Assembly: GCA_023390785.1 (NCBI GenBank)
Contig: JAEWCE010000045.1
Coordinates: 1 to 26,736 of the forward strand
DNA: 26,736 nt
Direction: 5' to 3'
From: Pseudomonadota bacterium
GTDB lineage: Bacteria; Pseudomonadota; Alphaproteobacteria; Rhizobiales; Devosiaceae
Shown: piece by piece, positions 6,360 through 14,036 of the stretch
Layout of the letters: every line of letters starts with the position of its first letter
Position numbering within the stretch: position 1 is the stretch's first letter
Notes under the pieces: generated by a model
The model's input: the letters and a program-made list of their open reading frames with translations, nothing else
Told to the model about the DNA's origin: nothing
Database searches by the model: none
Position numbers and translations under genes: made by a program

Positions 6360-8264
6360 TCATGGCGAAGCATTTTCGCCCCCCGCCACCGCCGCTGGTT
6401 GAGCACGCACGACCTCTGCCGTCGGGCGAGCCGGCTCGATACGCAACGCGCGCAGCGCGTTCAGGATGACGGCAACATCGATGGCTTCCTGCAGCACGGC
6501 CCCTTGCACCGGCGTCAAATAGCCGAACGCAGCAGCCACCATGCCCAGGACGGACAAACCAATGCCGGCCACGACGCTCTCGACGGCAATGCGCCTCGAG
6601 GCCTTGGCGATCTCGATCCCCATCGCCAGCCGATCTATGCGATCGACGAGCAGCACGACATCGGCCGCCTCTGCCGAGGCGGCAGCGCCCCGCGCGCCCA
6701 TGGCGACACCGACATCGGCTGCTGCCAGCGCGGGAGCGTCGTTCACCCCGTCCCCGACCATCATCACCGGACCGTTCTTGCGCTCCGACAGGACGGTCAG
6801 GACCTTTTGATCGGGCGTCAGTTCGGTGCGCAGGGCATCGAGCCCCATCCCCGCCGTCACGCGTTCCGCCACCTCGGCGCGGTCACCGGTGGCAAGCAGG
6901 ATGCGTCCGACGCCTTCCCGGCGAAGCCGCTCGAGCATGAGGGCGGAATCGTCCCGCAGCGGATCGGCCATCACCAGGTGGCCGGCCAGGCGATCATCCA
7001 CCGCCACGGCCACCAGCACCGCGCCCGCCAGCAGGGCGGGATGATCGGCCGCCGGCGCAGCCAACTGCTTCGTTACGTAGCCATGGCCGCCGACGACGAC
7101 CCGATGGCCATCCACCTGCCCCGTGACGCCTTCGCCGGCCGTTTCGACGACCGCGGACGGCGCCGGCAGTTCGAGGGCCTGTGCCTTGGCGGCGGCAACG
7201 ATCGCCTGGGCGACGGGATGTTTCGTTGCCTGTTCGAGCGCAGCGGCAAGGCGGAGAACCTCCACCTCGGACATGCCTGAAAGGGGGTCGATGGAAACGA
7301 TGCGCGGGCGACCGTCCGTCAGCGTGCCGGTCTTGTCGAGCACGAGCGTGCGCACGCGCGCCATCGCCTCGAGCGGCGCTGCACCTTTGACGAGCACCCC
7401 GAAATGAGCCGCCCGTGACAGGCCGGCCACCAATGCGACCGGCACGGCGAGGATCAGCGGACAGGGTGTCGCCACCACCAGGACCGCCACCGCCCGGATC
7501 GGATCGCCCGTGAGCCACCATGCAGCGGATGCGATCGCCAGCGTGATCGCGAGGAAACCGAGCGACCAGCGATCCGCCAGCCTCGACATCGGGGCCTTCG
7601 ACCGCCCCGCCTGCTCGACCAGGCGAACGATACCGGCATAGGTACTCTCGGCGGCGCGCCGCGTCGCCAGCAGGTCGAACGCATCGCCGCTATTGGTCGA
7701 GCCGCTCATGGCGTCGGCGCCACGAAGCAGGCGCACCGGCAGCGATTCACCGGTGAGGGCCGACATATCAAGAAACGCCACCCCCGTCGCGATGGTGCCG
7801 TCCACGGGCAGCACGTCACCCTGACGGATCAGCAATCTGTCCCCGGGTTCCACGTCATCGAGCGGGACTTCTTCGAGGCCGCCGTTTAGGTGGCGCGTCG
7901 CGGTTCGCGGTACGCGCGACAGCAGATCGTGCATGTCGCGCTGCGCGCGGCCCTCGGCATAGCTCTCGAGGAACGTCCCCCCCGTATACATCACCGCCAC
8001 GACGGCTGCCGCGAGGGTTTCGCCAAACGCCAGCGCGGCCGACATCGACAGGGCCGCGACAATGTCGAGCCCGACCTCGCCCCGTCTCAGGCTGCTGACG
8101 ATCTCGACCACGAGGAGGGCCAGGACCGGGGCCACGCCGACGCGCCAGACGATCGTCGCGACATCAGAAGCGCCGGTGAAATAGAGCAGCAGCCCGCCCG
8201 CCAGGCCAGCCACGGCCAGCAGCAAGGGGGCTCTTTTCACCCAGCCTGCGTGAGCTTGTTCCAT
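6360..8264 (-). CDS. P1B-type heavy-metal-translocating ATPase without N-terminal HMA domain
   Basis: Inner-membrane metal pump of 634 residues. In order: membrane segments before about residue 100, actuator motif TGES (171-174), membrane metal-site motif TPC in TPCPL (266-270), phosphorylation motif DKTGT (310-314), HP motif (349-350), hinge GDGVND (504-509), and a last membrane helix with QEAIDVAVILNALR (592-605). There is no CxxC metal-binding domain before the first helix. The TPC motif, rather than CPC, and the final helix argue against a classical CopA; the transported metal (Zn, Co, Mn or other) cannot be told. The start at 8264 is chosen because the longer frame overlaps the DUF4342 gene. 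It lies 23 bp after that gene on the same strand. Confidence 0.85.
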   Translation of the reverse strand: MEQAHAGWVKRAPLLLAVAGLAGGLLLYFTGASDVATIVWRVGVAPVLALLVVEIVSSLRRGEVGLDIVAALSMSAALAFGETLAAAVVAVMYTGGTFLESYAEGRAQRDMHDLLSRVPRTATRHLNGGLEEVPLDDVEPGDRLLIRQGDVLPVDGTIATGVAFLDMSALTGESLPVRLLRGADAMSGSTNSGDAFDLLATRRAAESTYAGIVRLVEQAGRSKAPMSRLADRWSLGFLAITLAIASAAWWLTGDPIRAVAVLVVATPCPLILAVPVALVAGLSRAAHFGVLVKGAAPLEAMARVRTLVLDKTGTLTDGRPRIVSIDPLSGMSEVEVLRLAAALEQATKHPVAQAIVAAAKAQALELPAPSAVVETAGEGVTGQVDGHRVVVGGHGYVTKQLAAPAADHPALLAGAVLVAVAVDDRLAGHLVMADPLRDDSALMLERLRREGVGRILLATGDRAEVAERVTAGMGLDALRTELTPDQKVLTVLSERKNGPVMMVGDGVNDAPALAAADVGVAMGARGAAASAEAADVVLLVDRIDRLAMGIEIAKASRRIAVESVVAGIGLSVLGMVAAAFGYLTPVQGAVLQEAIDVAVILNALRALRIEPARPTAEVVRAQPAAVAGGENASP

Positions 8265-8287
8265 GAATGCGCGGTCGGACCTGGGCT

Positions 8288-8632
8288 TCAGCTCTGTGTC
8301 CCGGGAGGGTTCGATTCCGGCGCCTCGGGCTTGGCCGAAGCCTCGGAAGGCGGCGCCTGCTCGCGGGTGATCTCGACGCGCACCTGGGCGAGAAGTCCTG
8401 CGACGGCAACCAGGATCGCAAGCCACGGCGCGCCCAGCGTCAGGATGCCGCCCGCCACCGCACCGGCAGTCAGCGGCAGGCTCAGGAACACATCGCCGTC
8501 GCCGCTCTTGATCACCAGCTTCCGCACATTGCCTTCGGCCATCAGACGGTTGATCTCATCCAGCAAATGCTTGCCGGAGACTTCGACCTCCTCGACGAAA
8601 ATCTTCCACGAAGTCTTGTCGCCGTCGCTCAT
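8288..8632 (-). CDS. DUF4342 domain-containing protein
   Basis: A 114-residue protein: a hydrophilic N-terminal helical part with SWKIFVEEVEVSGKHLLDEI and EGNVRKLVIKSGDGDVFLSLPL, which fits the DUF4342 family, then one membrane segment at about residues 64-83, and a Pro/Glu-rich tail. The function of DUF4342 is unknown. The start MSDGDKTS (8632) is preferred to an upstream ATG at 8653 because GGGAG lies 7 nt before it. It sits between a gene of unknown function and the metal ATPase on the same strand, and may be cotranscribed with both. Confidence 0.75.
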   Translation of the reverse strand: MSDGDKTSWKIFVEEVEVSGKHLLDEINRLMAEGNVRKLVIKSGDGDVFLSLPLTAGAVAGGILTLGAPWLAILVAVAGLLAQVRVEITREQAPPSEASAKPEAPESNPPGTQS

Positions 8633-8713
8633 CGACGTCTCCCTTTGTGTCATCGGCCACCCACGATAAGCGCGGGAAGCGCCTGTCCCTTGATCTTGCT
8701 CAATGGGCCGCCT

Positions 8714-9082
8714 TCACACCTGCCGGACCACGATGACCTGGAAGTTGTGCGCCTCGCCGTCCGCCTCGGTGATCGGGACGGATGTTCCAACCGCCAGCGG
8801 CGTCGGCAGCGACAGCACGGAACGCAGCAGCGGGCCGCCGTCGTATTCCAGCACCAGTTCGCCGCTGTCGCCGAGCATGAGCTTTCCGGCTGCCGGCCGG
8901 TGCCCCGAGCGCAGCCGCGTGCCGTGGCAGCAACCGCGGCCGCGCCGCAGCGACTCGGCGTCGAGGCTGCCGTCCGAACGCAGCGGAACGTAGAGGTTGT
9001 AGAGCCGGCCGCGCTCACCGAAGGGATGTTGCGGCTCGCGGTCGAGCTCGAGCTGGACTTGGCAGATTTCGGCGTGGGCCAT
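8714..9082 (-). CDS. conserved-looking protein of unknown function with Cys-Cys-His motif
   Basis: A 122-residue soluble protein that I do not recognise. It has no signal peptide or membrane segment. Visible elements: a Gly/Arg stretch with GCCHG (50-54), a predicted beta-rich C-terminal half (KLMLGDSGELVLEY, HNFQVIVVRQV), and Cys7 near the N-terminus. The ATG at 9082 is chosen over one at 9151 because AAGGTG precedes it and because a promoter driven by the operator at 9169-9182 would start transcription near 9134, downstream of the longer start. The first gene of a probable unit with DUF4342 and the metal ATPase (81-bp gap), it may belong to the low-oxygen or NO regulon. Confidence 0.65.
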   Translation of the reverse strand: MAHAEICQVQLELDREPQHPFGERGRLYNLYVPLRSDGSLDAESLRRGRGCCHGTRLRSGHRPAAGKLMLGDSGELVLEYDGGPLLRSVLSLPTPLAVGTSVPITEADGEAHNFQVIVVRQV

Positions 9083-9168
9083 GGCAGACACCTTCGGTTC
9101 GGTCGACGCGCCTGTCGGTTGCGATCGATGTTCAGGTATCGGATAAGCCATGGATGACCGGGAGAACT

Positions 9169-9182
9169 TTGCGCCGGATCAA
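9169..9182. promoter_or_regulatory. hybrid FNR/NnrR-type operator TTGCG-N4-ATCAA
   Basis: The sequence TTGCGCCGGATCAA combines a TTGCG arm (NnrR-type) with an ATCAA arm (FNR-type). Its centre at 9175.5 lies 32 bp from TTATCC (minus strand, 9141-9146), a weak -10 candidate for the gene starting at 9082. The leader would be about 50 nt. One asymmetric 14-mer can occur by chance, so support comes mainly from the neighbouring sites. Confidence 0.45.
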
Positions 9183-9249
9183 GGAGCGCCGCGAAAGTCG
9201 ATGACGCCCGTCGCCCACGGTTCCTGCAGCTGCAAGTTCGCTCGGCTGT

Positions 9250-9263
9250 TTGCGCGAGAGCAA
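9250..9263 (+). promoter_or_regulatory. NnrR-like operator upstream of DUF1858 gene
   Basis: The sequence TTGCGCGAGAGCAA has one mismatch to the palindrome TTGCG-N4-CGCAA; TTGC-N6-GCAA is perfect. The centre (9256.5) is 31 bp upstream of the centre of a -10-like TAGACT (9285-9290), so the operator would sit near -41.5, the class II activator position. The start site would be near 9298, just before the GGAGA ribosome binding site (9302-9306) and the ATG at 9314. Confidence 0.65.
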
Positions 9264-9313
9264 GGACGCCGCACCAGTGCTGGCTAGACTGTCAGGTTCA
9301 TGGAGAACCTGCC

Positions 9314-9586
9314 ATGGCCGCCCTCAGCAAGACCATCGATTCCCTGTCGGTCAACGAAATCATGCGGATATGGCCGCGAACCATTCGCGTGTTCATTGAC
9401 TGGCGTCTGCACTGCATCGGCTGTCCGATTGCCGATTTCCATTGTCTCGCCGACGCGGCCGATGAACATGGCTATGATCGTGATGCACTGCGCGCGGCGA
9501 TCCTGATAGCCATCGAGGATCGGCCTACTTTGCCAGCGCCGCCTCGATCCCGTCGGCGATCAGCAGCAGGTGGTGCGGGTTCTTGA
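9314..9586 (+). CDS. DUF1858 / hybrid-cluster-associated redox disulfide domain protein
   Basis: A 90-residue protein whose first 65 residues match the DUF1858 type: LSVNEIMRIWP, then an HCIGCPIADFHCLADAADEHG segment with a CxxC pair. Related domains occur in the ScdA/RIC N-terminus and beside hybrid cluster protein genes, where a redox or Fe-S-repair role under nitrosative stress is suspected. The ATG at 9314 follows GGAGA with a 7-nt gap. The last 20 or so residues are basic and low-complexity and lie antisense to the end of the regulator gene (62-bp convergent overlap). Its own NnrR-type operator fits a part in NO or anaerobic metabolism. No Hcp gene is in the window. Confidence 0.8.
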   Translation: MAALSKTIDSLSVNEIMRIWPRTIRVFIDWRLHCIGCPIADFHCLADAADEHGYDRDALRAAILIAIEDRPTLPAPPRSRRRSAAGGAGS

Positions 9587-10241
9587 CGAGCAGCTTCTGC
9601 CGCCCGGTGCCCACCAGGCCGGCCTCTTCCCAGGCGGTGAGAATGCGCGAGACCGTGTGCAGCGTCGTCCCGGTCATTTCCGCGATGTCCTGCTTGGAAA
9701 TCGGAAAATCGATGCGGATGCCGTTGCCCTCTGGGTAGCCGGATTGCCTCGCCAGCCTCAGCACAGCATGGCCGACGCGACGTTCGACGGCTTCGGTCGA
9801 GAACTCCCTGATGCGCGACTGCGCCTCCTGCAGGCGCTCTCCCATGACCTGCATCGCATTGACGGCAAACGCCGGATAATCATCGACAACGTCCGACCAG
9901 GCCGACATCGGCCAGGCCAGCGCGACGCTCTCCAGAACTGCCGTGGCCGTACCGGGATAGTCGGTTCGCTGCAGCACCTTGGCAATGCCAAACAGGTCTC
10001 CCGGCGACACCATCCTGACCACGACCTGATGGCCTTCCGGAGTCACCTGCGTTACACGCAGGCGGCCATGCAGCAGAACGAAGAACCTCTCCGCAGCACC
10101 GCCCTGCTCGAATACCGTCTCGCCCGCCGCGTAGCGTTGGCTGGACGCCTGCAGCAACACGTCGTCGAGCGCAGCGTCGTCCATGCGCTCGAACAGCGGC
10201 AGGTCGCGGATGAGAGTGCGGTCAAGCAGTGCGGTCGGCAT
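9525..10241 (-). CDS. Crp/Fnr-family transcription regulator, NnrR-like, cysteine-free
   Basis: A 238-residue regulator: cyclic-nucleotide-binding-type sensor domain (about 14-120, with PGDLFGIAKVL), long dimer helix (about 120-150), and winged helix-turn-helix with ISKQDIAEMTGTTLHTVSR (181-199). The recognition helix keeps Ser198 and Arg199 of the FNR family but has His195 where FNR/FixK have Glu; NnrR-type NO regulators depart from Glu here too and bind TTGCG-type sites rather than TTGAT. The protein has no cysteine at all, so it cannot carry an FNR-type 4Fe-4S cluster; a heme- or NO-dependent mechanism is inferred. The ATG at 10241 is preferred to a TTG at 10262. Orientation is convergent with the DUF1858 gene and shared with ubiX. 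Confidence 0.85.
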   Translation of the reverse strand: MPTALLDRTLIRDLPLFERMDDAALDDVLLQASSQRYAAGETVFEQGGAAERFFVLLHGRLRVTQVTPEGHQVVVRMVSPGDLFGIAKVLQRTDYPGTATAVLESVALAWPMSAWSDVVDDYPAFAVNAMQVMGERLQEAQSRIREFSTEAVERRVGHAVLRLARQSGYPEGNGIRIDFPISKQDIAEMTGTTLHTVSRILTAWEEAGLVGTGRQKLLVKNPHHLLLIADGIEAALAK

Positions 10242-10378
10242 TTGGACCCATTCGAATGCCAACTACGCTATGGCATCGGCGCCGGAGGCGACAATTGGCA
10301 ATTCGGTCGCAACATGCATTCGACCCAGTGATGGCACCACTCGAACGCTGCTCTCGTCGGCTCACGCACGGACTCCGC

Positions 10379-10966
10379 TCAGATCAGGGCTGGCGCGAGT
10401 CCAGTCCAGGGCGCTGCCGGATCGACTGCGCCTAGCTTTAACGGCTCCAGCGCGCGGCGCACCATCTGGTCGACCATCGCGTCGAGCGTCTGCGGAACGT
10501 GATAGAAGGCCGGCACCGGCAACGAGATGATCGCGCCCATCTCGGTCGCTGCGGTCATCGCGCGCAAATGCCCCAGGTGCAGCGGGGTTTCGCGCACCAG
10601 CAGGACCAGCGGCCGCCGCTCCTTCAGATGCACGTCGGCAGCGCGTGTCAGCAGATTGTCCGAGAGGCATGTCGATATCGCCGACAGCGTGCGGATCGAA
10701 CAGGGGGCGACGATCATGCCCTGGGTTGTGAACGAGCCGCTCGCGATGGTAGCGCCGATCGCGCCGACCGGATGGACGACGGTGGCCAGCGCTTCAGCGC
10801 GGCGCGGACCCTTTGGCCCCAATTCCTGCTGCAGCGTCTGGCGGCCGGCCTTGGTGACGACGAGATGCGTTTCGACCGTGCCGGCCTCCGCCAGCAGCTC
10901 GAGGATTCGCAGGCCCAGGCACGCCCCCGACGCGCCGGTAATGCCGACCACCACACGACACCTCAT
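10379..10966 (-). CDS. ubiX: UbiX flavin prenyltransferase
   Basis: Makes prenylated FMN, the cofactor of UbiD, from FMN and dimethylallyl phosphate. The 195-residue protein shows the N-terminal nucleotide motif GITGASGA (8-15), SGSF (77-80), the CSIRTLSAIS stretch (89-98), the RETPLHLGHL motif (125-134) and PAFYHVP (152-158), all typical of UbiX/Pad1 proteins. The start at 10966 overlaps the ubiD stop (ATGA), so the two are a translationally coupled decarboxylase pair. Upstream in-frame extension would fall inside ubiD and is rejected. Cytosolic. Whether it also serves other UbiD-like enzymes in the cell is not visible. Confidence 0.93.
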   Translation of the reverse strand: MRCRVVVGITGASGACLGLRILELLAEAGTVETHLVVTKAGRQTLQQELGPKGPRRAEALATVVHPVGAIGATIASGSFTTQGMIVAPCSIRTLSAISTCLSDNLLTRAADVHLKERRPLVLLVRETPLHLGHLRAMTAATEMGAIISLPVPAFYHVPQTLDAMVDQMVRRALEPLKLGAVDPAAPWTGLAPALI

Positions 10967-12459
10967 GGCGTTGCACCCAGCCCGAGCTGCGACCATCTGG
11001 CGTCGACGCGCGCCACAATGTCCGAGCTCATGCCAAGCACTTTGCCCCACGGGCGGGCGGCTTCGGCACCGATCTTGCCGGTCGCATCGAGTCCCATTTT
11101 GCCGCCCAATCCGGGCAATGGCGACGCGAAATCAAGATAGTCGACCGGCGTCCGGTCGAGCAGCACGAGATCGCGCGATGCGTCGTAGCGCGTGGAAATC
11201 GCCCAAAGAACGTCGTCCCAGTTGCGGATGTCGATATCGTCCGCGTCGACCGCGACAATTGTCTTGGTCATCATGAACTGCGGCAGCATCGACCACAGCC
11301 CCAGCATGACGCGGCGTGCCTGTCCGGGATAGCGCTTGTCGATGGCAACGACGGCGAAGCGGTAGGAGCATGCAGCCGAGGGAAAGTAGACGTCGCGGAC
11401 TTCCGGGAATTGCCGGCGCACCAGCGGCACGAACAGGCCGCCAAGCGCCTCGGCCAGCACCGACGGCTCATCGGGCGGCCTGCCGGTGAAGGTCGAGACA
11501 TAGATCGGCTCGCGCCGGTGCGCGATGGCGGTCAGCGTCACGACGGGGAACGGCTCCACAGAATTATAGTAGCCGGTGTGGTCCCCATAGGGTCCCTCAT
11601 CGGCCATCTCGGTGCAGGACACCTTGCCTTCGAGCACGAACTCGGCATTGGCCGGCACGGGGAGATCGACGGTGACGCCGGCGGCGATGGCGGTCTTTTG
11701 CCGTCGCAGCAGGCCGGAAAACGCCAGCTCGCTGACCCCATCCGGGACCGGCATGGCTGCCGCCAGCATGGTGGCGGGATCGGCGCCGATGGCGACGGCG
11801 ATCGGCATGTCCTCACCCCGTTCGCACCAGCGCGCGATGTGGCGCGCTCCGCCGCGGTTCGGAAGCCAGCGCACGATCAGCCGATCGCGGCCGAGAACCT
11901 GCAGGCGATAGACGCCGACATTGATGTCGGTGACGTCGTCGGGGTCGCGCGTGATCACCAGCGGCCAGGTGATCAGGGGCGCGGGTTCGTCCGGCCAGCA
12001 CCACTGGATCGGCAGCGTGCCGAGGTCGAGGTCCGCGGCCGGCTCGACCACCTGCTGCACCGGCGGGCGCAATACCCGATGCGTCCCCATCGACAGCGCT
12101 GCGCGCAATTCCGGCAGCCGACGCAGCGCGCCCCGCAGTGTCGCGGGCGGATCGGGGTTGCGCAGATAGGCCAGCGTTTCGCCGAGTTCGGCAATCTGGG
12201 GCTCCTGCAGCCCGAGGCCCATGGCCACGCGGCGAGCGGTCCCGAACAGATTGACCAGCACGGGATAGCTCAGCACCCGGCCGGCCCCATCGACCGGCCG
12301 CTCGAACAGAAGGGCGGGTCCCGCGCCCGCGAGCACCCGGCGGTGGATCTCCGTCATTTCGTGCACGAGGGACACCGGCTCGGCGACGCGCGTCAGCAAG
12401 CCGGCCGAGGCGAGCTCGGCCATGAATTCCCGCAGGTCGGAACATCCCATTCGCGGCAT
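10963..12459 (-). CDS. ubiD: UbiD-family 4-hydroxy-3-polyprenylbenzoate decarboxylase
   Basis: prFMN- and metal-dependent decarboxylase; in ubiquinone synthesis it removes the carboxylate from 3-polyprenyl-4-hydroxybenzoate. The 498-residue length matches bacterial UbiD. Motifs: DINVGVYRLQ (178-187, cofactor/metal region), FVLEG (274-278), ADEGPYGDHTGYY (286-298, with conserved acidic residues) and GRPPDEPSVLAEALGG (326-341). The ATG at 12459 has GGGA upstream; an internal ATG at 12450 is possible. It is cotranscribed with ubiX and diverges from ubiT. A role on another aromatic acid is possible because the family is broad, but pairing with ubiTUV favours ubiquinone. Confidence 0.9.
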   Translation of the reverse strand: MPRMGCSDLREFMAELASAGLLTRVAEPVSLVHEMTEIHRRVLAGAGPALLFERPVDGAGRVLSYPVLVNLFGTARRVAMGLGLQEPQIAELGETLAYLRNPDPPATLRGALRRLPELRAALSMGTHRVLRPPVQQVVEPAADLDLGTLPIQWCWPDEPAPLITWPLVITRDPDDVTDINVGVYRLQVLGRDRLIVRWLPNRGGARHIARWCERGEDMPIAVAIGADPATMLAAAMPVPDGVSELAFSGLLRRQKTAIAAGVTVDLPVPANAEFVLEGKVSCTEMADEGPYGDHTGYYNSVEPFPVVTLTAIAHRREPIYVSTFTGRPPDEPSVLAEALGGLFVPLVRRQFPEVRDVYFPSAACSYRFAVVAIDKRYPGQARRVMLGLWSMLPQFMMTKTIVAVDADDIDIRNWDDVLWAISTRYDASRDLVLLDRTPVDYLDFASPLPGLGGKMGLDATGKIGAEAARPWGKVLGMSSDIVARVDARWSQLGLGATP

Positions 12460-12499
12460 CCGTTTTTCCCGTACCGATCACGGAATTGGCGCCTCGGTC

Positions 12500-12515
12500 T
12501 TTGCGCAAACGCAAA
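12500..12515. promoter_or_regulatory. perfect NnrR/DNR-type palindrome between ubiD and ubiT
   Basis: TTTGCGCAAACGCAAA is a perfect inverted repeat with 6-bp arms and a CAAA centre; its core TTGCG-N4-CGCAA fits the NnrR box. Class II placement (centre 12507.5 at -41.5) predicts a ubiT start site near 12549, leaving a leader of about 16 nt that still contains AAGGA (12553-12557) before the ATG at 12565. For ubiD the same geometry would give a leader of only about 7 nt, so control of ubiT is better supported than control of ubiD. Confidence 0.75.
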
Positions 12516-12564
12516 TAACCCCGGCCGATCCGATGCTAAGGGGTCGAGGGTCAAGGACCCTCTC

Positions 12565-13071
12565 ATGTTGCCTCCGATCCTCACCGCGCTTGCCGCTCCG
12601 CTCCCTCTGCCTGTTGTGCAGGGCATCGCCCAGGCCAGCCTGACGAAAATCCTTCGCCGGCATCCGGGGCTGTTCGACCGCCTCGGGCCGTTCGCCGAGC
12701 ATGCGATTGCCATCTGCCCGACCGACGCCCCCTTCGAATTCACGCTGGCGCTGGCGCGCCGCATGGTCCGTGCCGCACGGCGCGGCGCCAGGCCGGCGCC
12801 CTGCGCCACCCGCATTTCGGGCCCGCTGGCCTTGCTCCTCGCACTCGCCGAAGGCCGCCTCGATGGGGATGCCGAATTCTTCGGCCGCAACATCAGCATC
12901 GAAGGCGACATGGAGACGGCGCTGGCCCTGCGAAACGCCGCAGAGAGCATCTCGCTCGATTTCGTGCGCGACCTGGCCCCGCATTGGGGCTGGGCGCAGC
13001 GTCCGGGACAGCTTCTCCTCGGGCGGTTACGCCGCTCGCTCCTCGCGCGTGAGGGCGTGCCGTGCAACTGA
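12565..13071 (+). CDS. ubiT: UbiT, SCP2-domain accessory factor of O2-independent ubiquinone biosynthesis
   Basis: A 168-residue SCP2/sterol-carrier-type protein, probably a lipid-binding partner that presents the polyprenyl intermediate to UbiU-UbiV. The SCP2 core is recognisable by ICPTDAPFEFTLAL, RISGPLALLLALAEGRLDGDAEFFGRNISIEGD (about residues 83-114) and the following helix ETALALRNAAE. The ATG at 12565 has AAGGA at the right distance and is close to the predicted promoter; the much longer open frame upstream is antisense to ubiD and is rejected. Its end overlaps the ubiU GTG by 10 bp. Identity rests on the domain together with the adjacent ubiU and ubiV. Confidence 0.9.
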   Translation: MLPPILTALAAPLPLPVVQGIAQASLTKILRRHPGLFDRLGPFAEHAIAICPTDAPFEFTLALARRMVRAARRGARPAPCATRISGPLALLLALAEGRLDGDAEFFGRNISIEGDMETALALRNAAESISLDFVRDLAPHWGWAQRPGQLLLGRLRRSLLAREGVPCN

Positions 13072-14036
13072 TCTGTCCGGCAGGAACGCCTGCGGCGCTG
13101 CGCGATGCCGTCGACCTCGGGGCCGACGCCGTCTATTGCGGCTTCCGCGACGAAACCAATGCGCGGAACTTCCCCGGCCTCAACTTCAGCCGCGGCGAGC
13201 TGGAGCGTGAGATTGCCTACGCCCACTCGAGGGGCACGCACGTGCTGGTCGCCATCAACACGTTCATGCGCGCCGGCAGCGAGCATTTGTGGGAGGCGGC
13301 GGTCGACGACGCGGTGCGGCTGGGCGCCGACGCGCTGATCCTCGCCGATCTCGGCCTCATCGCGTACACGGCGGACAGGCACCCGCAGGCACGACGCCAC
13401 CTGTCGGTGCAGGCCGGTGCCGCCAACGCCGACCATATCGCCTTCATGGTCGAGGCCTTCGGCATCAAGCGCGCGGTGTTGCCGCGGGTCCTGTCGCTCA
13501 GCGAAGTCGCGGCATTGACGCGCGAGGTGCCCTGCGAAACCGAGGTGTTCGTCTTCGGCGGCCTGTGCGTGATGGAAGAGGGCCGGTGCTCGCTGTCCTC
13601 CTACGCCACCGGGCTGTCGCCGAACATGCATGGCGTCTGCTCGCCGGCAAGCCATGTGCGCTACCGCAAGGATGGCGACGACATGGTGTCGATGCTCGGC
13701 GACTTCACGATCAACCGGTTCGGTGCGGGAGAGGCCGCCGGCTACCCCACCATCTGCAAGGGGCGCTTCACCGCCGAAGGCCGCGACGGATACGTGTTCG
13801 AAGATCCGGTGAGCCTCGACGCGCTGGCGCATCTCGACACGCTGCACAAGGCGGGTGTCAGCGCTATCAAGATCGAAGGCCGGCAGCGTGGCCGCGCCTA
13901 CGTCGCCCAGGTGGTCAAGGAGATTCGGCGGCGGCTGCAGTCCGGCGGCGCCGGCACCGCCGATGCGGATGTCCTGCGCAGGATGAGCGAAGGCCAGCGG
14001 ACCACGGAGGGTTCCTATGACCGGCGCTGGCGCTGA
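13062..14036 (+). CDS. ubiU: UbiU, U32-peptidase-family Fe-S subunit of O2-independent ubiquinone hydroxylation
   Basis: Partner of UbiV; the heterodimer is needed for ubiquinone synthesis without O2, probably using prephenate as oxygen donor. The 324-residue U32-family protein has Cys169, Cys176, Cys193 and Cys232 in GGLCVMEEGRC, HGVC and TICKGR, the same positions and spacing as the 4Fe-4S ligands of E. coli UbiU. The N-terminus LICPAGTP is typical of the family. The start is GTG (13062), 10 bp inside the end of ubiT, and no in-frame ATG gives a full-length domain. Its 3' end overlaps ubiV by 20 bp. Confidence 0.95.
   Translation: MQLICPAGTPAALRDAVDLGADAVYCGFRDETNARNFPGLNFSRGELEREIAYAHSRGTHVLVAINTFMRAGSEHLWEAAVDDAVRLGADALILADLGLIAYTADRHPQARRHLSVQAGAANADHIAFMVEAFGIKRAVLPRVLSLSEVAALTREVPCETEVFVFGGLCVMEEGRCSLSSYATGLSPNMHGVCSPASHVRYRKDGDDMVSMLGDFTINRFGAGEAAGYPTICKGRFTAEGRDGYVFEDPVSLDALAHLDTLHKAGVSAIKIEGRQRGRAYVAQVVKEIRRRLQSGGAGTADADVLRRMSEGQRTTEGSYDRRWR

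Noticed and set aside
5144..6406. 420-codon minus-strand frame over the copper-related genes
   Set aside because: It is His/Arg-rich antisense of the DUF305 Met/Asp/Gly repeats and has no supportable start or domain.
10293..10303. AATTGGCAATT dyad upstream of the regulator gene considered as an autoregulatory site
   Set aside because: It is short and AT-rich, does not match TTGCG or TTGAY half sites, and could arise by chance.
11410..12564. N-terminal 385 codons of the long plus-strand frame that ends in ubiT
   Set aside because: This part is antisense to ubiD and low-complexity; ubiT starts at 12565 with a ribosome binding site and a complete SCP2 domain.
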